Source: Scatophagus argus (Eukaryota; Chordata; Actinopteri; Scatophagidae). From it: a stretch of 64,000 nt of DNA. The position numbers and the translations under genes are program-made. The DNA is taken from assembly GCF_020382885.2 (NCBI RefSeq), contig NC_058495.1, forward strand, positions 2,969,627 to 3,033,626, written 5' to 3'. The notes under the pieces are model-generated. The model saw only the letters and a list, made by a program, of their open reading frames with translations. It did no database searches and was not told the DNA's origin. Shown piece after piece: positions 1 through 15,200 of this stretch. Positions within the stretch are counted from its first letter, which is position 1; each line of letters starts with the position of its first letter.

Positions 1-234
1 TGTTAGCAAAGTATGACAAAATGACTAGGTAAAGATGACCAGTAGCAGCCAGTAGAGAAGCAGATGACCTGCAAATCACTCCTTTATATAACACAGCTTA
101 AGGGCCTGTTTATATGCACAGTTTGTGGAGTAAGGTCGGGCTTTGTCTTGCTGATGAATCTGACGCACAACTTTGGGAAACATCTGACATCCCAAGGGGC
201 TTATTGAACATGTCTGTAATGTGTGACATTTCAG

Positions 235-3200
235 GGCCCGATGTGGACGACTGCAGCAAGAATGGCAAAAAGGCTGCAGAGGCCATGACACTTAGTAAGG
301 AGGGTAAGTATACACACTATCATTCACACAACACAGCGAATTCTGTTGTTATCTAGGACATGTCATACCAAAAAGGCAAAAACTTCAATTTCTTCTGTGA
401 TCTTGAATTATTGTGCGTATACATTGATCAGTAAGCCTCAGTCAGCTGTACCTTGGATTTTCTGTGGTCTCCAGCCTTGTAAAGGACATACGATCACAAA
501 GCCCTAACTTGTCAAGAGCTGAAGCCAGATAAGTGTCCCCCTCAGCCAGTGTCCAGATAACATAAGATGTACCAGACAGCCTTGAGACCACAACCTAAGT
601 CTTGACAATGAATGAATCCAGCCTAGCCATAGGAAATGGTCACCACAGACAGAGCTGTGTACCAGAAGAGGAGAGACACTGCTTCCAGCATGACACAGAA
701 CAGGTGGTGAGTAGAGACAGAGCTAAACTTTGTCACCTCATGTCCAGAGTCCCAAACTGTTGAGGAAGAGACATTTACCAAATATAATCAGTACTATCCT
801 GAATTTGAATCCAAAACAGTCCCCTAAAGAGAGAAAGTCCCACACACACTGCTAGAAATCTCCAAATTAGAAATAATTGCGGTAAAATCATTTCCTAATG
901 CCATGACTTGAGAAGAGCCAGCTAAACTCTTATAAATGTAGAAAATAAATAACATTCTTTCATTATTGTAATTTGTTTGTTAATTGTGATCATAATCACA
1001 ATCTTTATTATAATTATTTGTTCTTTTGATTGGTTTTCACAAAATTACACCCTGAAATATATACATAAACAGTAAAACATGAACTGACACAGAGCAAGTT
1101 TAAACAGTGTATTATAAAAATACATTTAGTTTGTGCCACTGATGTTTGACACTTTGGCAATATTGTTGTTGTGACATTAATGGCAATAAAACAAATCTGA
1201 ATTCTACAGTGAGTAAATGTACTGGTTCACAGAGACCAGGGTGAGTTTTGAAGCTGGGCAGTTTTCTGCTTAGGCACCTTCTGGCACCTGGCCTGGCTGT
1301 GTGTAGCAGCAGCTGTCTTTGTGTATACGTGTCACAGCATGACACGATGAATCAAAAAGAGTACCTTGACACTGGATGAGTCAGTATGTTCGCCTTCTCG
1401 TCACATGGGAATAACAGCCAGAACAAGGTGATAATTAAGAAGAATCAGAAGGTGTTTTAGTTTATAAGTTTATAATTTCATTTGTCTCGCCTTTCATTCT
1501 TTCTCTCACTTAGTTTACATCTACTGAGGGATTAATCTCAGTTCATGCTTTATAGAAATCCAAAAATTGCCAGAGCACTATCCATCCATCCCATCTGTTG
1601 CTTATACCTGCTTATTCTGTTTTGGGACTCGGCATGGAACTTTAAGTTATTGAGCAAGAGTTGGGATACATCTTTTTCAAATTCACAATTATAGGTGTGA
1701 TGGTGTTGAATTGCTTGCAGATCTTTGGGTTATGGGAGGAAACCCACTCACACAGCAAGAGGACCCCACTGATGACGAGTGCATTAGAGATGCTCTGCGT
1801 TGCTAATGGCATCCTTTATTTTCTCTCTTTTAATATGTACAGCAGCTGCTCTTACAGAGGATGTGCTGTTACATGTGGTTGGCATACAATTGGGACATAC
1901 TGCTTGATGATATTCAGTTTGCGCCAATTCAAAACAAAAGTTATCTCATAACACATTCCACTCCAGGTCTAGACCAAACTCTTTGATTAAATTTTTATTG
2001 TGACTTGAATTTTGATCCTCTATTAATTTTACACACATTAGTCATAAAAAATATATAGTATTATTCAGTCATCTGTTAGTGTGCGCTCTGTCATTTCACA
2101 ATCAGCTAAGTCGATGTGTCTCATTCTCCATTGTGTAGATGCACAATAGAGAGCGTCTCAATTGTGTCCCACCCACAACACTAATTGATTACACCTTATG
2201 ACCCGTCTGAATACTGAAAAATTTTAATCTTAAAAGTAGTAGATAAAATTGACAAATAAATATAGTGGAGTTAAAAATATATTAAATGTTGTGGATTACA
2301 ATTCACAGTACTTCAGTACAGTAATGGGGTAAATAAAATGAATATGTCATTACCTGTACACAACTACAGGTATTTCCTAGCTGATGGCAATAAAATCCAG
2401 GAAGTTGGAGACCCTGTAGGTGCCCAAAAGCATATACCAGATGAAACCATAAATCATTGTCTTCTAACCAGTGTTGTCCAACTCTGACTGTACTTGCCAC
2501 AGTGTAGCAATCCTCTGTGCCTACCCCACATAGTGACATTTCCATGTCACTTCCTCTGCAGTCTGATATGTGTGTGTATATATTGTATTTCGTCTCCTCA
2601 TCACTCCTCCACTCACCTCTCCTCTCAGACATGTCCATTTTTGGCCTATACCCTGGCCACGATGACTTCTACCTGGTGGTGTGCAGCCATTGTAGCCAAG
2701 TAGTGAAACCGCAGGCATTTGAAAAGCACTGCGAGCGGAGACATGGCCCTCTGGCCAAACTATACGCCCGCCTGCGCTCTCCCACCTCGGCACCCCAGCC
2801 CCAGCAGAGGCCCCACCACGGCCATTCTCCTTCGCATGGGACCAACGCTGCTTCTGTTTCATCCTGGGAGGGTCGTAGTCAGGGGGTTGGGCAGCTTCGG
2901 GCAGCCCCACCTTCGCCTTCCACCCCACCTCAGTACAGACACTCCAAGAATTCCAAGGATGGAGTACGGTAAGAACAGACTAGGCCAAATTGAGGAGGAT
3001 TCTTTGAAGAATTAGTCCCGTGGGTGTGATGCATCTAATGCAATACTTCTCTTCTCTTTTATTAATATTCAAACCACATTTAGTTACACTAATGTGGAGA
3101 CCTGAGAATTATTTTTAGAAAATATGAAGTACAAAGTACTGGCCTTGATTAAACTAATAGTTTGACATTTTGAGAAAAAAAAAACATTTTTACTTTCATG

Positions 3201-6200
3201 CCAAAATTGAGCAAATCAGTACACTCATGTCTGTCTGGTGAACACAGCACTAAAGCCTTATTACCCTGTTTAGTTAAGCATAAAGCGGAAGGAGGTAGCC
3301 TACCTCTGTCCAAAGGTAATGCAGTCAACCAGTATTTCTAAAATTGACTGATAAACATGTCATGTCATGTCATGTCATTTAATCCACACAACAGCTGAAG
3401 TTTGAAATAGTGTTTTATTTGCTTGGCTATTTCTTGACCAGCAAGTCTGACAGATAACTAGTGGAGACTTGTTGAAAATTTTAGGGCTTCGTATTTCAGT
3501 TAGTAAAAATTCAGCGACCTGCAAGTGCGGAGATATATTCACTACTACCATTTTGAATATATCTTAGTGTCACCTGTTTGTAATTAAACTATGATTTAGT
3601 TAAGCTCATTGGATTTGCACTGGAATTGTTGGCTTCAGAGGGCTTCATGTATTTTAATGCTCTAATATACGAATGGAAAAACTGTCACAGAAATCAGTTA
3701 GGTTGATATTTATTGTAAAAAGTAGATTTATGTTTTTTTAATTTACCAGTGAAGCTTGAAGTTAAACCAAAAAGGTAAATTTTTACTTGTCTTTCCTCTT
3801 GTGTCACCCAGACATTCCCCGTTGGAGAAGCCCTCCCACAGCAGCCACACAGAGTCATCAGTATTCAAGCAGCCACCGCCTCTGGAGCCTCCGTTGAGCT
3901 CCCCACCTCCATCACTCAGAGACCCACCCTGGCCGCACGGAGGCACCCCGCCCGGTAGGCCTTCACCCAGTGACAGACCCTCCACCCAGAGCCAAAGGAA
4001 GGACTCCTCTGGCTCTGCAGTGTCAGGCCACCGGATCCCAAGGCCTTACAACAAAGTGGCGTCCAGTGAGTACAAATGGAGAGATTTGGGTAATATGGGA
4101 ACAGTTAGTGGGTGAAGGATGGATGTTTATCAAGTAGTCTGTTCTACTGAACATGTTTACCTGCTAAATAAACATGGTTGCCTTTATTAGACCCTGTTAA
4201 AGTTCCTAGATTAGCTGTAATTATGAATTAAAACTGTATCATGTCATGAGATAATATGCACAACAATATGAACTTATACTTTGGACACTAAGAAAATTGC
4301 TGTGTATTATTTTTACATGATGTGCAACTCTGAAGTGGCATTTTCACCAGCACTGTAATGTATAAAATCAATCTGAAAGTCAGGAGTGGGAAGTGCTACA
4401 ACTGTGGAGTGATGGTGGTTTTGGGGAACAACATATTGTGTAATGGCTCAGGAGAAATATTTGCCATACTGACTACATTGGATAATGTTTAATTTAGAAT
4501 AGATATTGTTTTAGCATAGTCTGTTTTGCTTTAATATACAAACATTGATTAAAAGAATGTTTACATATGTGCCAGAATATTGCATTCGCGGTTGAGCTTT
4601 ACCATCGTTACTAAAAAAAAAAAATGAAGTGAGGCTGAACCTCTTGTGTGATATTGCTTAACATATAATATATTCTGGTGAGAATGTCTTTTTTTTTTTT
4701 TTTAAGTGCGCAAGTGTTTGTTGGCATTACTGACAGCGCTGCGTGGGGGTATAGAGATACTGACATGTTTTTATTTTTCGGTGACTGCATGGTGTTGTAG
4801 CTGAGATGCTTTCTGTGTGTCCTCAGAGAGGGAGTGTGACTTGGACAAACACTGCGGTGTCCTCGACCCTGACAGGAAGAAAGTCTGCACTCGCCTCCTG
4901 ACATGCAATGTAAGCTCCAAACACACTCGGCTTCACCAGGCTAATGCACTGCCTCTCCTGCCTCACATTCTCTTGTTTTTATATTTTTTATCCATTTTTC
5001 TCATTTTTATTTCTTTTCTCTCTCTGTTTTCTTTGTGTAGTTAAGTAGAAGATCGGCAGGCTTAAATTCACTGTCTGGCCCTCTTCCTTTTTCTTTTGCC
5101 CCAGTTACTACAGATCAGAGCAGGAAAGTAGGTTGTGAATTTGTGGTCTCTTCATCTCTCAGATAATGGCCAACTAGTTGCATCATATATCTGATCGTGT
5201 TGTGCCTCTTTGAAATAGTTGAGAGCAAACAGTAATACATCTGTGGTAGAGAATGAATAGCGTGTGACAACACTCAACAGCAAAGTGACACTTAAAGCTT
5301 TTTAAAAATATGTAAAATGAATTCAGATTTTTGATTGCCTTAACTGTGATTTTCATTCTTGAGAAAGTTGCATTTTGCATGCCACACGAGTATTAAGTGG
5401 TAATATTTTATTGTCATTATGTCCCTTTATTTCCGTGGTGGTGTTTTTATTAATGTTAGTCACTGTCGAAATGAGCTCCTTCTTTCAAATTGTCAAAGTG
5501 AGGAGATCTCTGCTGCAGGGAAGAACAGCTTTGTGCCAATAGATATTTCCTCATTTGGTGTTTTGATGATGTTGAGAATAAGAATGTTATTTAACACATG
5601 GCTCCAGAATCTCCCATAGGTGTTTATAACATAACTTCACATCACACCTTCATGTCTGTGAGACCACTCTGGTGTCCTGTTTGGAAGCATCCTATTTTCC
5701 TCTTTAATTTGTCATTTGTCTATATATATATATGAACAGAAAGGACCAGAAATTAGACCCAAGTCATAATGAGTTATTTTGATCACTATTGAGATAGTGC
5801 AAACAAATGAAAACAATTCAGGCCTATGCAGAAGAGGCAATAACATAGTGTTCACAAGTTTGCTCTGGCTTGAGAGATGGGCTGAAGGCAGGTCACAACT
5901 TTCTCTCAGTACTAGAGTAGACTCTCCGGAAGGGGAACTTATGACCCGAATGAAAAAGTATTTTTCTTGCCAGTTTTGACCACACCAGTTCTCTTGGTGT
6001 GGTTCCTTTAGTGGTCTTGAAAAAGCTCCCCAAAGCTCTTCTCTTTCTTTGGAGTGGTATCTGTATCCTTAGCAGTGGGCCCACCTCCTTGAAAAGAGAA
6101 TGGTAAATAGCATCCCTATGCGCAAAGTGGATTACATCACATTATAGCACTTGATTTTGTAGTATTTCTTAAATTTGTTTCATTTGTTTATAATAGATCC

Positions 6201-9200
6201 GGTATCTGTATGTAGTCACCACAGTTTCTTACTGCCATTCCTGCAGTCGCAGGACCTCAGGTCTATGAAGGTCATCATCCTTCACTTTCAGAATCAAGGA
6301 ACTGAAAAGGTGTGGAGAACTGACTTCACAAAGGAAACCCTAACATACTTCTCAGCGAAAGCACTGAGGGTTTTGTTGATTGCCTCTAGGATGTCCGTGT
6401 CGCCATGCCATGTTGTTATTAACACAGTCGGCACAGATTACATAAAGTATTTCAGTTAGTTACATGCACTTTTTAAAATTTATAGCTATTTGTTTCAGAA
6501 TATGTCCTGTTATTCACCTATTGCTTGATGGAGCCTGTGGCCAGTAGTCATGGCAAGTCCGGTTTCCTGTATGGACTTCTGGGTCACTTGATGTTCAGAT
6601 GAGAGTTACTTGAGTCTTTTGAGTCACTTGAGTCAGTATCACCAGGAACCTACTAGTGAAACCCAACTCCAAAGTCCTCTTGGGTCATGCAAGTCCAAGT
6701 CCACCACACAATTAAGGGTGCAGGCAATATCCCCATCACTATAAAACACACACACACAACAAATGAAGTTTCATCTCCAACTAAAGGTTGGAGCAGAGCT
6801 GTGAACTGTCCAACATAACACCAGAAGATATTAGCTACTCTTTAGATTACTATGTGGTGTCATGTCTTTGGGATAAATAAAGTTAATAGGGTGTTTAATA
6901 AACATAATATAACTTTACTGCTGTTGTTGTTAGCAAGAAACCATTGCAACAAATAGCATAAATTACATGGACTAGCCATGGTTGCTACCTTACTCATCAT
7001 CAGGGGACTCAGGGAGCCGACAGAGTTGGGTTACAAAAACTTCCTGCGTGGCCAGAAACACAGCCAATCCAGCTCAGTTTGATCAGGCTGTAACCAGCTG
7101 ACTTGAGCGAGTGCGCAGGACTCACAGTGTCGAACAGATTTGATACCTAGAATGAATGAGAGATTATGAATGGCGCTATTTATAATTTTGTATGCAAGTG
7201 TAGCCAAGGACTAAACAGATACAGGTTAAAGAAGAGGAGGATTCATGAATCCCAGTTATTTTTAGGAGCCAAGTGAATTACACGACTGACTCAGGACTCA
7301 TACATATCTAGTGGCCAAAGCACTGTTCCCTCATTCTCTTATTCAGAGAAGCTGCCTTTGCAACATTTGATCCATTTTCTGTTGTAATGCAGACAAGTCC
7401 GTCTCCCCTCAGAGCCCCAAGAGGCTTAGCTTCCCTTAGTCCCTGGCGAATGACTTTCCTGTGTGGTCTTGTGGTAAAAATGACTTTTGCACTGTGGAAA
7501 AGTAATTGTGTGCCGGGATCGCATGTCATTTGTCCCATGTGTTGACCCTTTTCCTGAAGCCTTTATTGATCAATGTTTATTGGACGCATCTTTGGCCAAA
7601 TGGAATGTGATGCCACTGGTTGTATCAGTCTGTCTTTAAGAGCCGGACGGATACTGTGACCCGCTGTACAGCACTGCTGTTATGGATGCCTGAGCTGATG
7701 CTGGAGAAGGACCAGGATTCAGCAAGGCAACGTTAGTGACGCTATTCTTCTTGTCCTTCATGCATTCATTGTAATGCAGTTTGTGGTGTTTTTTTCAGAT
7801 GGATGAACAAGTTAGTACTGTTGAGTCACATACACATCATCTGCACTCTTATGTATATGATTTGTTCTCGTTTACCATCACTTAAATTTAAGTGATTCCA
7901 AAAAGCAGATGATGATCTGTTTGGAGGGAGTGGCTCTTTGACTTCTGCTCCAGACATTGGATTTTTGCTTAGTGTGTCAGTGACATTCATGTTTTTCACT
8001 GGCTCAGGCTGTGGGCTGTGTGCACAATGCCGTGATAGCTCCCTACAAGTGAAGCCAAAACATCTCAATTGTGCCTTGGCTTCTGGTTGTTTAACACTTT
8101 AAAAAGCTCTTGATTTAATATGCAGCAGAGTCTTTTCTGAGTGAAGAACACATTTTAAATGTCAATATTGCAATTGATCACGCTCATGTAATTGTGGTAA
8201 ACAAAATCTGTGATGGGGAATAATATTGGATTAATTGTGCAGCTCTGGCTTAATCTACTAAGTGTGTAAACTGTGGAAGTTTAAAGGTTAGTTTTATGAA
8301 GAATTTGTTAGCAATCTAGTATTCCGCCATAGATGGTTTGCATTGTGAGGTGTTGGCATGAGATGGACTTGTTACATACTCTGCCTTTCATTGTTATTAT
8401 ACCACATCCAAAACAGTGGGGGGAAAAGATAACGATATGAGATCAGATGAGGTGTTTTCAGATGAATGATTATGCAGCCAGTGCTCCATGTTATTGAGCA
8501 GCACTGGCTGATACTCAGTGGTGGAAATGGCTCCTAGCACAGGAAGAGTCCTTATATGGTGGTTAATGTGTGAAGGAGGAAGTGAATGTGAGAGGCCACA
8601 TCCAGCTGAGTAGAGACAGGATGACCTGATTAACAGGAAATGACAGGAGTGACGGGAAAGACACGCAGGAAAACAGCCTGCATCTTATACCTGTTCTGTA
8701 GGTGTACAGACTCCCAGTAGATCGCTGTATTTTCTTTCCCACCTGCTGCAAGGAAGGAAATGTGTCATGTAGTCAATTTAACTACTAATTTAGAATGATT
8801 GAAAAAAATCTGTTGTTTATAAGCAGTGCAGATGGATATGTTTAATAGCAATAATGCTACTTGATCAACCCTATTTAATGTATTTCTATTTGATAAAATC
8901 ATTTATTTTTAAAGACTTATGAAAATGATTTTGTTTTCTAGCACATAACTAAATGCTCTCCAGTTTTAGAATTGAATTCTTTTTTCCATTTGATTTTATT
9001 ATAAATGTATGTTTTTGGAGTTTTTGTAGACAATAGACAACTTGAGGACATTACTTAAAACTCTGGGAAGGTGTGATTGTGATGTTGTTTCTGTTATTTT
9101 AAAATGTAATGGAAATAATACAGCATAGTGGTGCATGGTTCTCTAGTTTCTGAAATACAGGAAAGCACAAAGAAATATATGCATGCTGTTACTTGTTATG

Positions 9201-12200
9201 ATAGATAGCAATAATTCTGAGTATTTAAATGCTGTAAAATAAGATCAGCATACTCTGATTTTGTAACTAAATGTCACCCGTTGTGAAAACGCGTTAATTG
9301 TGTTCACAGTAATACAGAGAAGGCTCCCTTGGATAGCCAGTGAGGGAATTGCTAAACAGGCTAAATTAGAGTATGGTCTAGACCTGCTCTAATTAAAAGT
9401 AACTTTTGTGATTTAGTGCTGTATAAAAAAATTGAACTGAATTGAATTTTATGTCGTCTTACATCTGTTTCAAAACTTCACAGAACCTCATTGATTAGCA
9501 GGTCTGTTATGTGAACAAATCAGTGGAGTGATGTATAGCCAGCTAGGACAGATTACTTTATGTAGTTCCTCCTTGGGATGGTGTGAGGTATTTTAAATAA
9601 TGCAGTGTGAGTTCTAGCTAGCAGCATGAGGAATGCGAAGCTTGTGCCAAAAAAAGTACTACCTTTGATGTAATGTTGTGTTTTATTGGCGAAAATGGTG
9701 ACCTGAAAATTGCCTCTTTCGAGTCTGGCTATATTATGCAGACATTTTCGTTGCTGAGAGTAAAGATAGTGATGTTATTTTTCAGGAAGATTGTCCCTCA
9801 GCCTTGTAGCCAGTGTTGCAGATTGTTGGTAGAACTGGGGTTAGCCAGCAGCAGTCATGGGGGGGGGGGGGCTGCTTCCTGTTGCCGAAAATGTTCTGGG
9901 TGACTTTGTGTGATGAGTCTTTCCTCCATCTAAATGTGTCGGAAGCTAAAAACCTGTTCATCACTGGCTTGAGGAAGTCACTTTCAAGCCCTTTGCCAAC
10001 TGTTATAAAATATATCATTATATATCAATGTAGCAATATTGGCCTAGTTGCAAACTACAATTATATGGGATGTTGTTCTTGATAACAAGTGCTTTCAGAT
10101 CCCATGTTGATGGTATTTCAAAAAAGTCCAGCAAAGACTTCTACTCTTCTACTGAGATGGCTCTTTTGCAAATGTTTCATTGGATCTGTTTTAACCTTCT
10201 GTATTTTTGCTAAACTTGTCCAATAAACATAGATTTTGAAGTCGTATGAAGTCTTTATCCATAGCAGGACGCCCTTACTTATGAGGGAAGATCTGCCAGG
10301 ACCATCAACTCCAGAGGGAGTTTGAGCTATTGGCCTTGTTTCAGGGTGTACACCTGTTCAGAGGACTAAAAGACTCCATGTCTCTTTCATCCCAATCCTT
10401 CTTGATGTGTTTGTTAGCAGTTAGTACACTGGCTGTATTCCCTGCATACCCTGGCACATTTGCACTCTTGCATATGCATATGTACCTGGTATGAATTGCC
10501 CTGCTCTGGTTATGTGACTTGTTGTTATTGTTATTGCTCTTGTGTTTTCTCTCATTTTGTGAATCTTTGCTGCAAATGAAATGTACCTTAGTGGAACCCA
10601 AGCCATTTCATTGAAATGAAGTAAAAATGAAACACTAACTGCATGTGTACTGTGTACTGTGTCCCGGTTGTTAGATCCACTCAGTCCACCAGCGAAGGAA
10701 GGTGGTGGGCCGCAGCAAGAACTTTGACCAACTAGTGGCAGAACTCAAGACAAAGGTTCGTGAGAAGGGGGCCCAATCCCTGGAGGGAGTCTCCTCCACT
10801 GGACGCTCCCCCAGTCCAGAGGCCCCTAGGGAGCAGGCTGGGGCCCCGCACTGCAGGAGACCTCTGGCCAGCCTCCCTGCTTTCAGGTTAGTGAGCTTTA
10901 CACATGCTTTACATCATATTTTACTCTTGTTTACTCTGGGAAGCTTTCATTGCACTTAAAATTATGGAGATCAAGCAAAGTTATCCCCACAGTGGTATAA
11001 ATACTCTTAGCATCAACTAGACAGTCCATCGTGAAACACAGAGAGAATTGAGGTATTGTATTTCATTCATCTTGTAGCAGTAATTAGAACTTACGTTATC
11101 AATGGCTTCTGCGCCACTAACAACGGCACAAATTCACAGCAGAGAGGATGAGTGGGCGTGCCAGCCTTGGACAGTTGAAGGAGAAACACGAAGTGTGCAT
11201 TGTGGCAAAAGATAGGACATTCCTCAATGTTATGAGCTGTAAATCAGATATTTAAAAAAGAAATATTTGTCTGATTAAAACACAATCTTGTCCTCAGTTT
11301 TTCAAACTGCCACACTTTTACTGCCCACTCACACTCAGAGTAATATGAGTTGTTTCTTTAACAACCTTAGTTGATCAAACAGTTTGGCTTGCTCAAGTGA
11401 TGCGTGGTCAGCCACTGATTATTTTTACCAAGCTTACTTATCAAATCACTTAAATCATACAATGTGCTGTATGTATGTATGTTACAAATCTACTGAGCAA
11501 ATGTTCAACCCACACTTGACCCAGTGACTGTTCAGGCCAAACTGTAGTTCTCAGTATTCACACCCCAGTCTGCCATCACTTCAGTATTAAACCACAGACT
11601 TACCAGGAATTACATTACCGGTACATAATCACCAAATATAGCTACTTTTCAGGTTTCAGTTCACTGTGTCTCTCACACACTCGCCCGCCCTGTGCTCTGT
11701 ATCTTGCTAGCTCTCTATCTTTCTCTAAATAAAATTGCTTAACCTCAATGCCATTGAATTAACAAGTTGTTCACGCTTGCCACATAGCAAAAGCTGAACT
11801 CCCTCCACTATAGAGACGCCTGTGAGCAGGGGAGAGAGGCTGACAGCACGTTGACACATGCAGGTTAACCACCAAAGCATGTTTAACCTGCATTACCACG
11901 TTGGTCTGAAGTTTGTGCAACATTGCCTGGTTGAAGCTAATAAGATGTTGATGAGAGGCCTAGATGTGATCCTTCAGTTGCTCATGTACAACCAGCTAAA
12001 ACTAATGGAGTCTCTTTCACTACCTGAATGTTATAAAGTTCATAGAAGAAGGATATATTGACAGTTGTATAAAACTGAATTAGTTTTAGCTTTCTGGACC
12101 AAATAAACAAGTTACAAGGTGCATGTTGTAATTTATATACACAAATTCTTCTTTCTAACACCCAGGTACAAAAAAGGAAATGTAATAAAGAGAGATAACT

Positions 12201-15200
12201 GATGCTGAATTCAATTCAATTCATTTTTTTTAAAGTGCCAATTCATAACAGTTATCTCAAGACATTTTACAGGTGTGTAAACAACACATTCAACAAAAGG
12301 AAGAGAATCAGAGAGAAACAGGTCCCAGGGCAAAACCCCACGCTGAGTAAGCATATGGTGACAGTGGCGAGGAGAAACTTCCTTTTAACAGGCAGAAACC
12401 TCGAGCAGAACCAGACTCAGTGTAGACGGCCTTCTGCTGCGAACGGCTGGGAGAGAGAGGGGGGAGAGGAGAGACAGGGAGATAGAGAGAAAAAGGAGAG
12501 GGAGAGAGGAGAGACAGGGAGGATAGAGAGAACAGTGCAGGGCAGGAGCAGCAGGATCCAGGCAGGGCCATGGAGGGCTCTGGATCCAGCAGCGGTACCA
12601 GGCATCAGGAGGGCGGGTTAGGAGATTCTGGATCCAGCAGCATGCTCCGGAAGTGCTGAGAAAAGACGGAGCATAAGAGCTCCAGGAGAGAGGGCGAGTT
12701 AGTATTGTACCAGTGATGGGACATGATGAATGAGTCCCTCTGCTCTGAAAGCTTGGTGTCTAAGGATCTCCCCCAGCAATCTAAACCTATAGCAGCATAA
12801 CTAGGGGTTGGTCCAGGCAGAATCTGAACAGTCCTAACTATAGGCTTTGTCAAAAAAGAGCGTTTTAAGTCTACTCTTAAACATAGAGAGGGTGTCTGCC
12901 GCCCGAACTGAGGCTGGTAATTGGTTCCACAGAGGAGGAGCTTGATAACTGAAGGCCCTGGCTCCATATCTACATTTGGAGATTTGTGGTATTACCAGTA
13001 AGTCTGACTCTAAGGAACGCAGCACCCTAGAGGGCTGATATGGTTCAATGAGATCAGTGATATATGACAATGTGAATAAACTACAAAATTCAAATGGAAT
13101 GACGGAGAGAATAAGTGCTGGAGCATTTAAATGAAGAGGGTCTATGTAGATCATATCCCTGGATGCTCGTGACATGGCTTTGTCTTTGCTAATAATTGAG
13201 ACCATGAGCATCGGTATATTATAGTAAATTCTAACTATATGCAGTATATTTTAAAAACCAACACATTGAATTTGTTTGTTTTCCAGTCGATCTACAGCTG
13301 TGTCAGAGAGCACCCCAGAGGAGGAGAAGCAGCGGCAGGATGAAGGAAGTCTTCGAGTCCCCTCGCCTCTTGTCCATGGGCGAATCTCCAGTGATGAAAG
13401 TGAGGCAGAAGGACTTGAAGAGCCTGTGGAGTTCCCATCTTCTGCTGCACATCCCAAACCACTAGCGGTGAGCAGTTTGTATTTGGGTTTAACAGGGAGA
13501 AAAGATTTCAAAAAACAATACAAAACATCAACTTATGCATATTTTTATATCAGTTTAATAGCTACAATAAGCATTTTGTTTGTGGGCTAGTAGGGTAACA
13601 AACGTTAGACTGCAGCGCTTATATTTTGAAAAACTCGTGGTGTTATGTTGCACACCCATTGTCTCTTAAGATAGGATCACAGGTAACTTGTCCTTGTGAG
13701 ACTTGATTGTGGCAACTGATGTTTGTGCAAATACCGCTGCTCAGTGGACCGATGCTCCACTGTTCCACTGCCAGCCAAACCTTAGACATTATCGTCGTCG
13801 TCCTGATCTTGTCTTATCTCTTGATCTCCCGTGCCATAATAAAGGTGTGAACACACTGATCTATAGTTTACCTTTTTACAGCAGGCCAGTACTCTTTCTT
13901 ATAGTATCTTTATATTCAGATGTTAGTTCAAAGCATAAAAGTATCAAGGAATTGTGGTGTGATGCTTACTCAGAAGGAGGCTGAAATTTTACATAGCGCA
14001 TTGATATAAGGAAATAAAGCAAAAGGAAACAATGTTGCAGAAGTGTTCACTGCAAAGGTTAGGGTTTGCTGTTGTAATTTGATTTCACTGAACTGGAGAC
14101 CACAGAATAATGTGGTGATGAAGTCTGCAGATAACAAATGGAGATACTTGACAGATTAATAGATTTATAACAAGAATTCTTTCCTTAGGTGTGTTCATTT
14201 GGCAGCCATGCTTTGGGTCACGGAATCTACACGTTTGACAGGAGATTACACCACGTGAGGTCAGCAGTCAGCTGTATGCTGGAGCAGCACATCAGCGCCC
14301 ATCTTTGGAAGTAAGAAACCTTCAATCACATTCCTGCCTAAGATTTTTACTCATTGTTTTTGCTGGGTAGTTTCTTCACTGACATTTATGTAGTAACAGC
14401 TTCTACATATATTATCCTTTTCCAGATGTTTTACTTCGTACACTTTCCATTTTGGGTGAAAATTTAGGCTGAATGTTTTTTGTGGGATTTTGATGGTGGT
14501 ACCTGTACAACACTGAGTTTCACTGTTATAATACCTTATACCTTAAAAGTAACAGGAAACAAATAAGTGAAAAATAAATAAGATAATGTGTGGAGAAAAG
14601 TGAAGCGGTGGTAAGCTACAGAAAAATGTCCCCTCTCATCTCCGGGTAGTATGACGGAGCATGATGTCTGTGATCCGATGTGAGAAGGAGGAGTAGGCTC
14701 TTTCCACTTAAGTAAGATTGCTCGTTGAGCCAGCAAAGTAGTAAAAGCCGACACTTTCAGTTTAGCTTTTGGTAAGTCCAAGTGTGGAGCAATGGCAAAA
14801 GGTGGAGTCAAAAGATTTGCCTCAGTTTGGTGGTAAAGGGTTTCTGAAATGGTTCGAAAGACTGATTTCCAAAACTTAATAAAACCAAAGGTTTTTACGG
14901 TGGGCCAGAATTTCGTGGTTCTAATTTCTGAGTAAGCTGTCACTGCCAGATTGGTGACATGCCTACACTACAAATGTTCAGCCCACTTATGTAAATCGGC
15001 TGCTACTTTTATCGATATGAACTCTGCCACCATCCTGATCACACAGTTGAAATCAGCCAGTTGGGGTGGGAAATAAGGCCATAAATATCACAGTATGTCA
15101 GGGAATTTCTGCCATAAAAACGATATGACAAAATACAGAAAAATTGAGATCAGTTAATTTTCCTTTTCAGCTGTACTATCTGTGGCTAACGGTATGATGT

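Larger units (their letters stand above)
4910..10674 (+). other. Large intron 4 of atxn7l2 (5.8 kb), non-coding
   Basis: No exon with homology was found between the SCA7 half-exons at 4827-4909 and 10675-10886, which join exactly in phase (LLTC-N / IHSVHQ). The intron holds a degenerate GACTT-type repeat (about 6596-6705), a short CA run near 6747, a LINE tail (9360-9447, + strand) and a 13-nt G run (9859-9871). The ORFs in it show no recognisable domain. Confidence 0.7.

Noticed and set aside
114..234. Start of atxn7l2 at the ATG at 114
   Set aside because: The 40 residues before the TTTCAG acceptor at 231-234 do not resemble the family; the exon begins at 235 in a phase needing one base from an upstream exon outside the window.
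12202..12621. 139-codon + strand ORF rich in Arg/Glu
   Set aside because: Antisense reading of the purine-rich 3' UTR of the LINE at 12198-13220.
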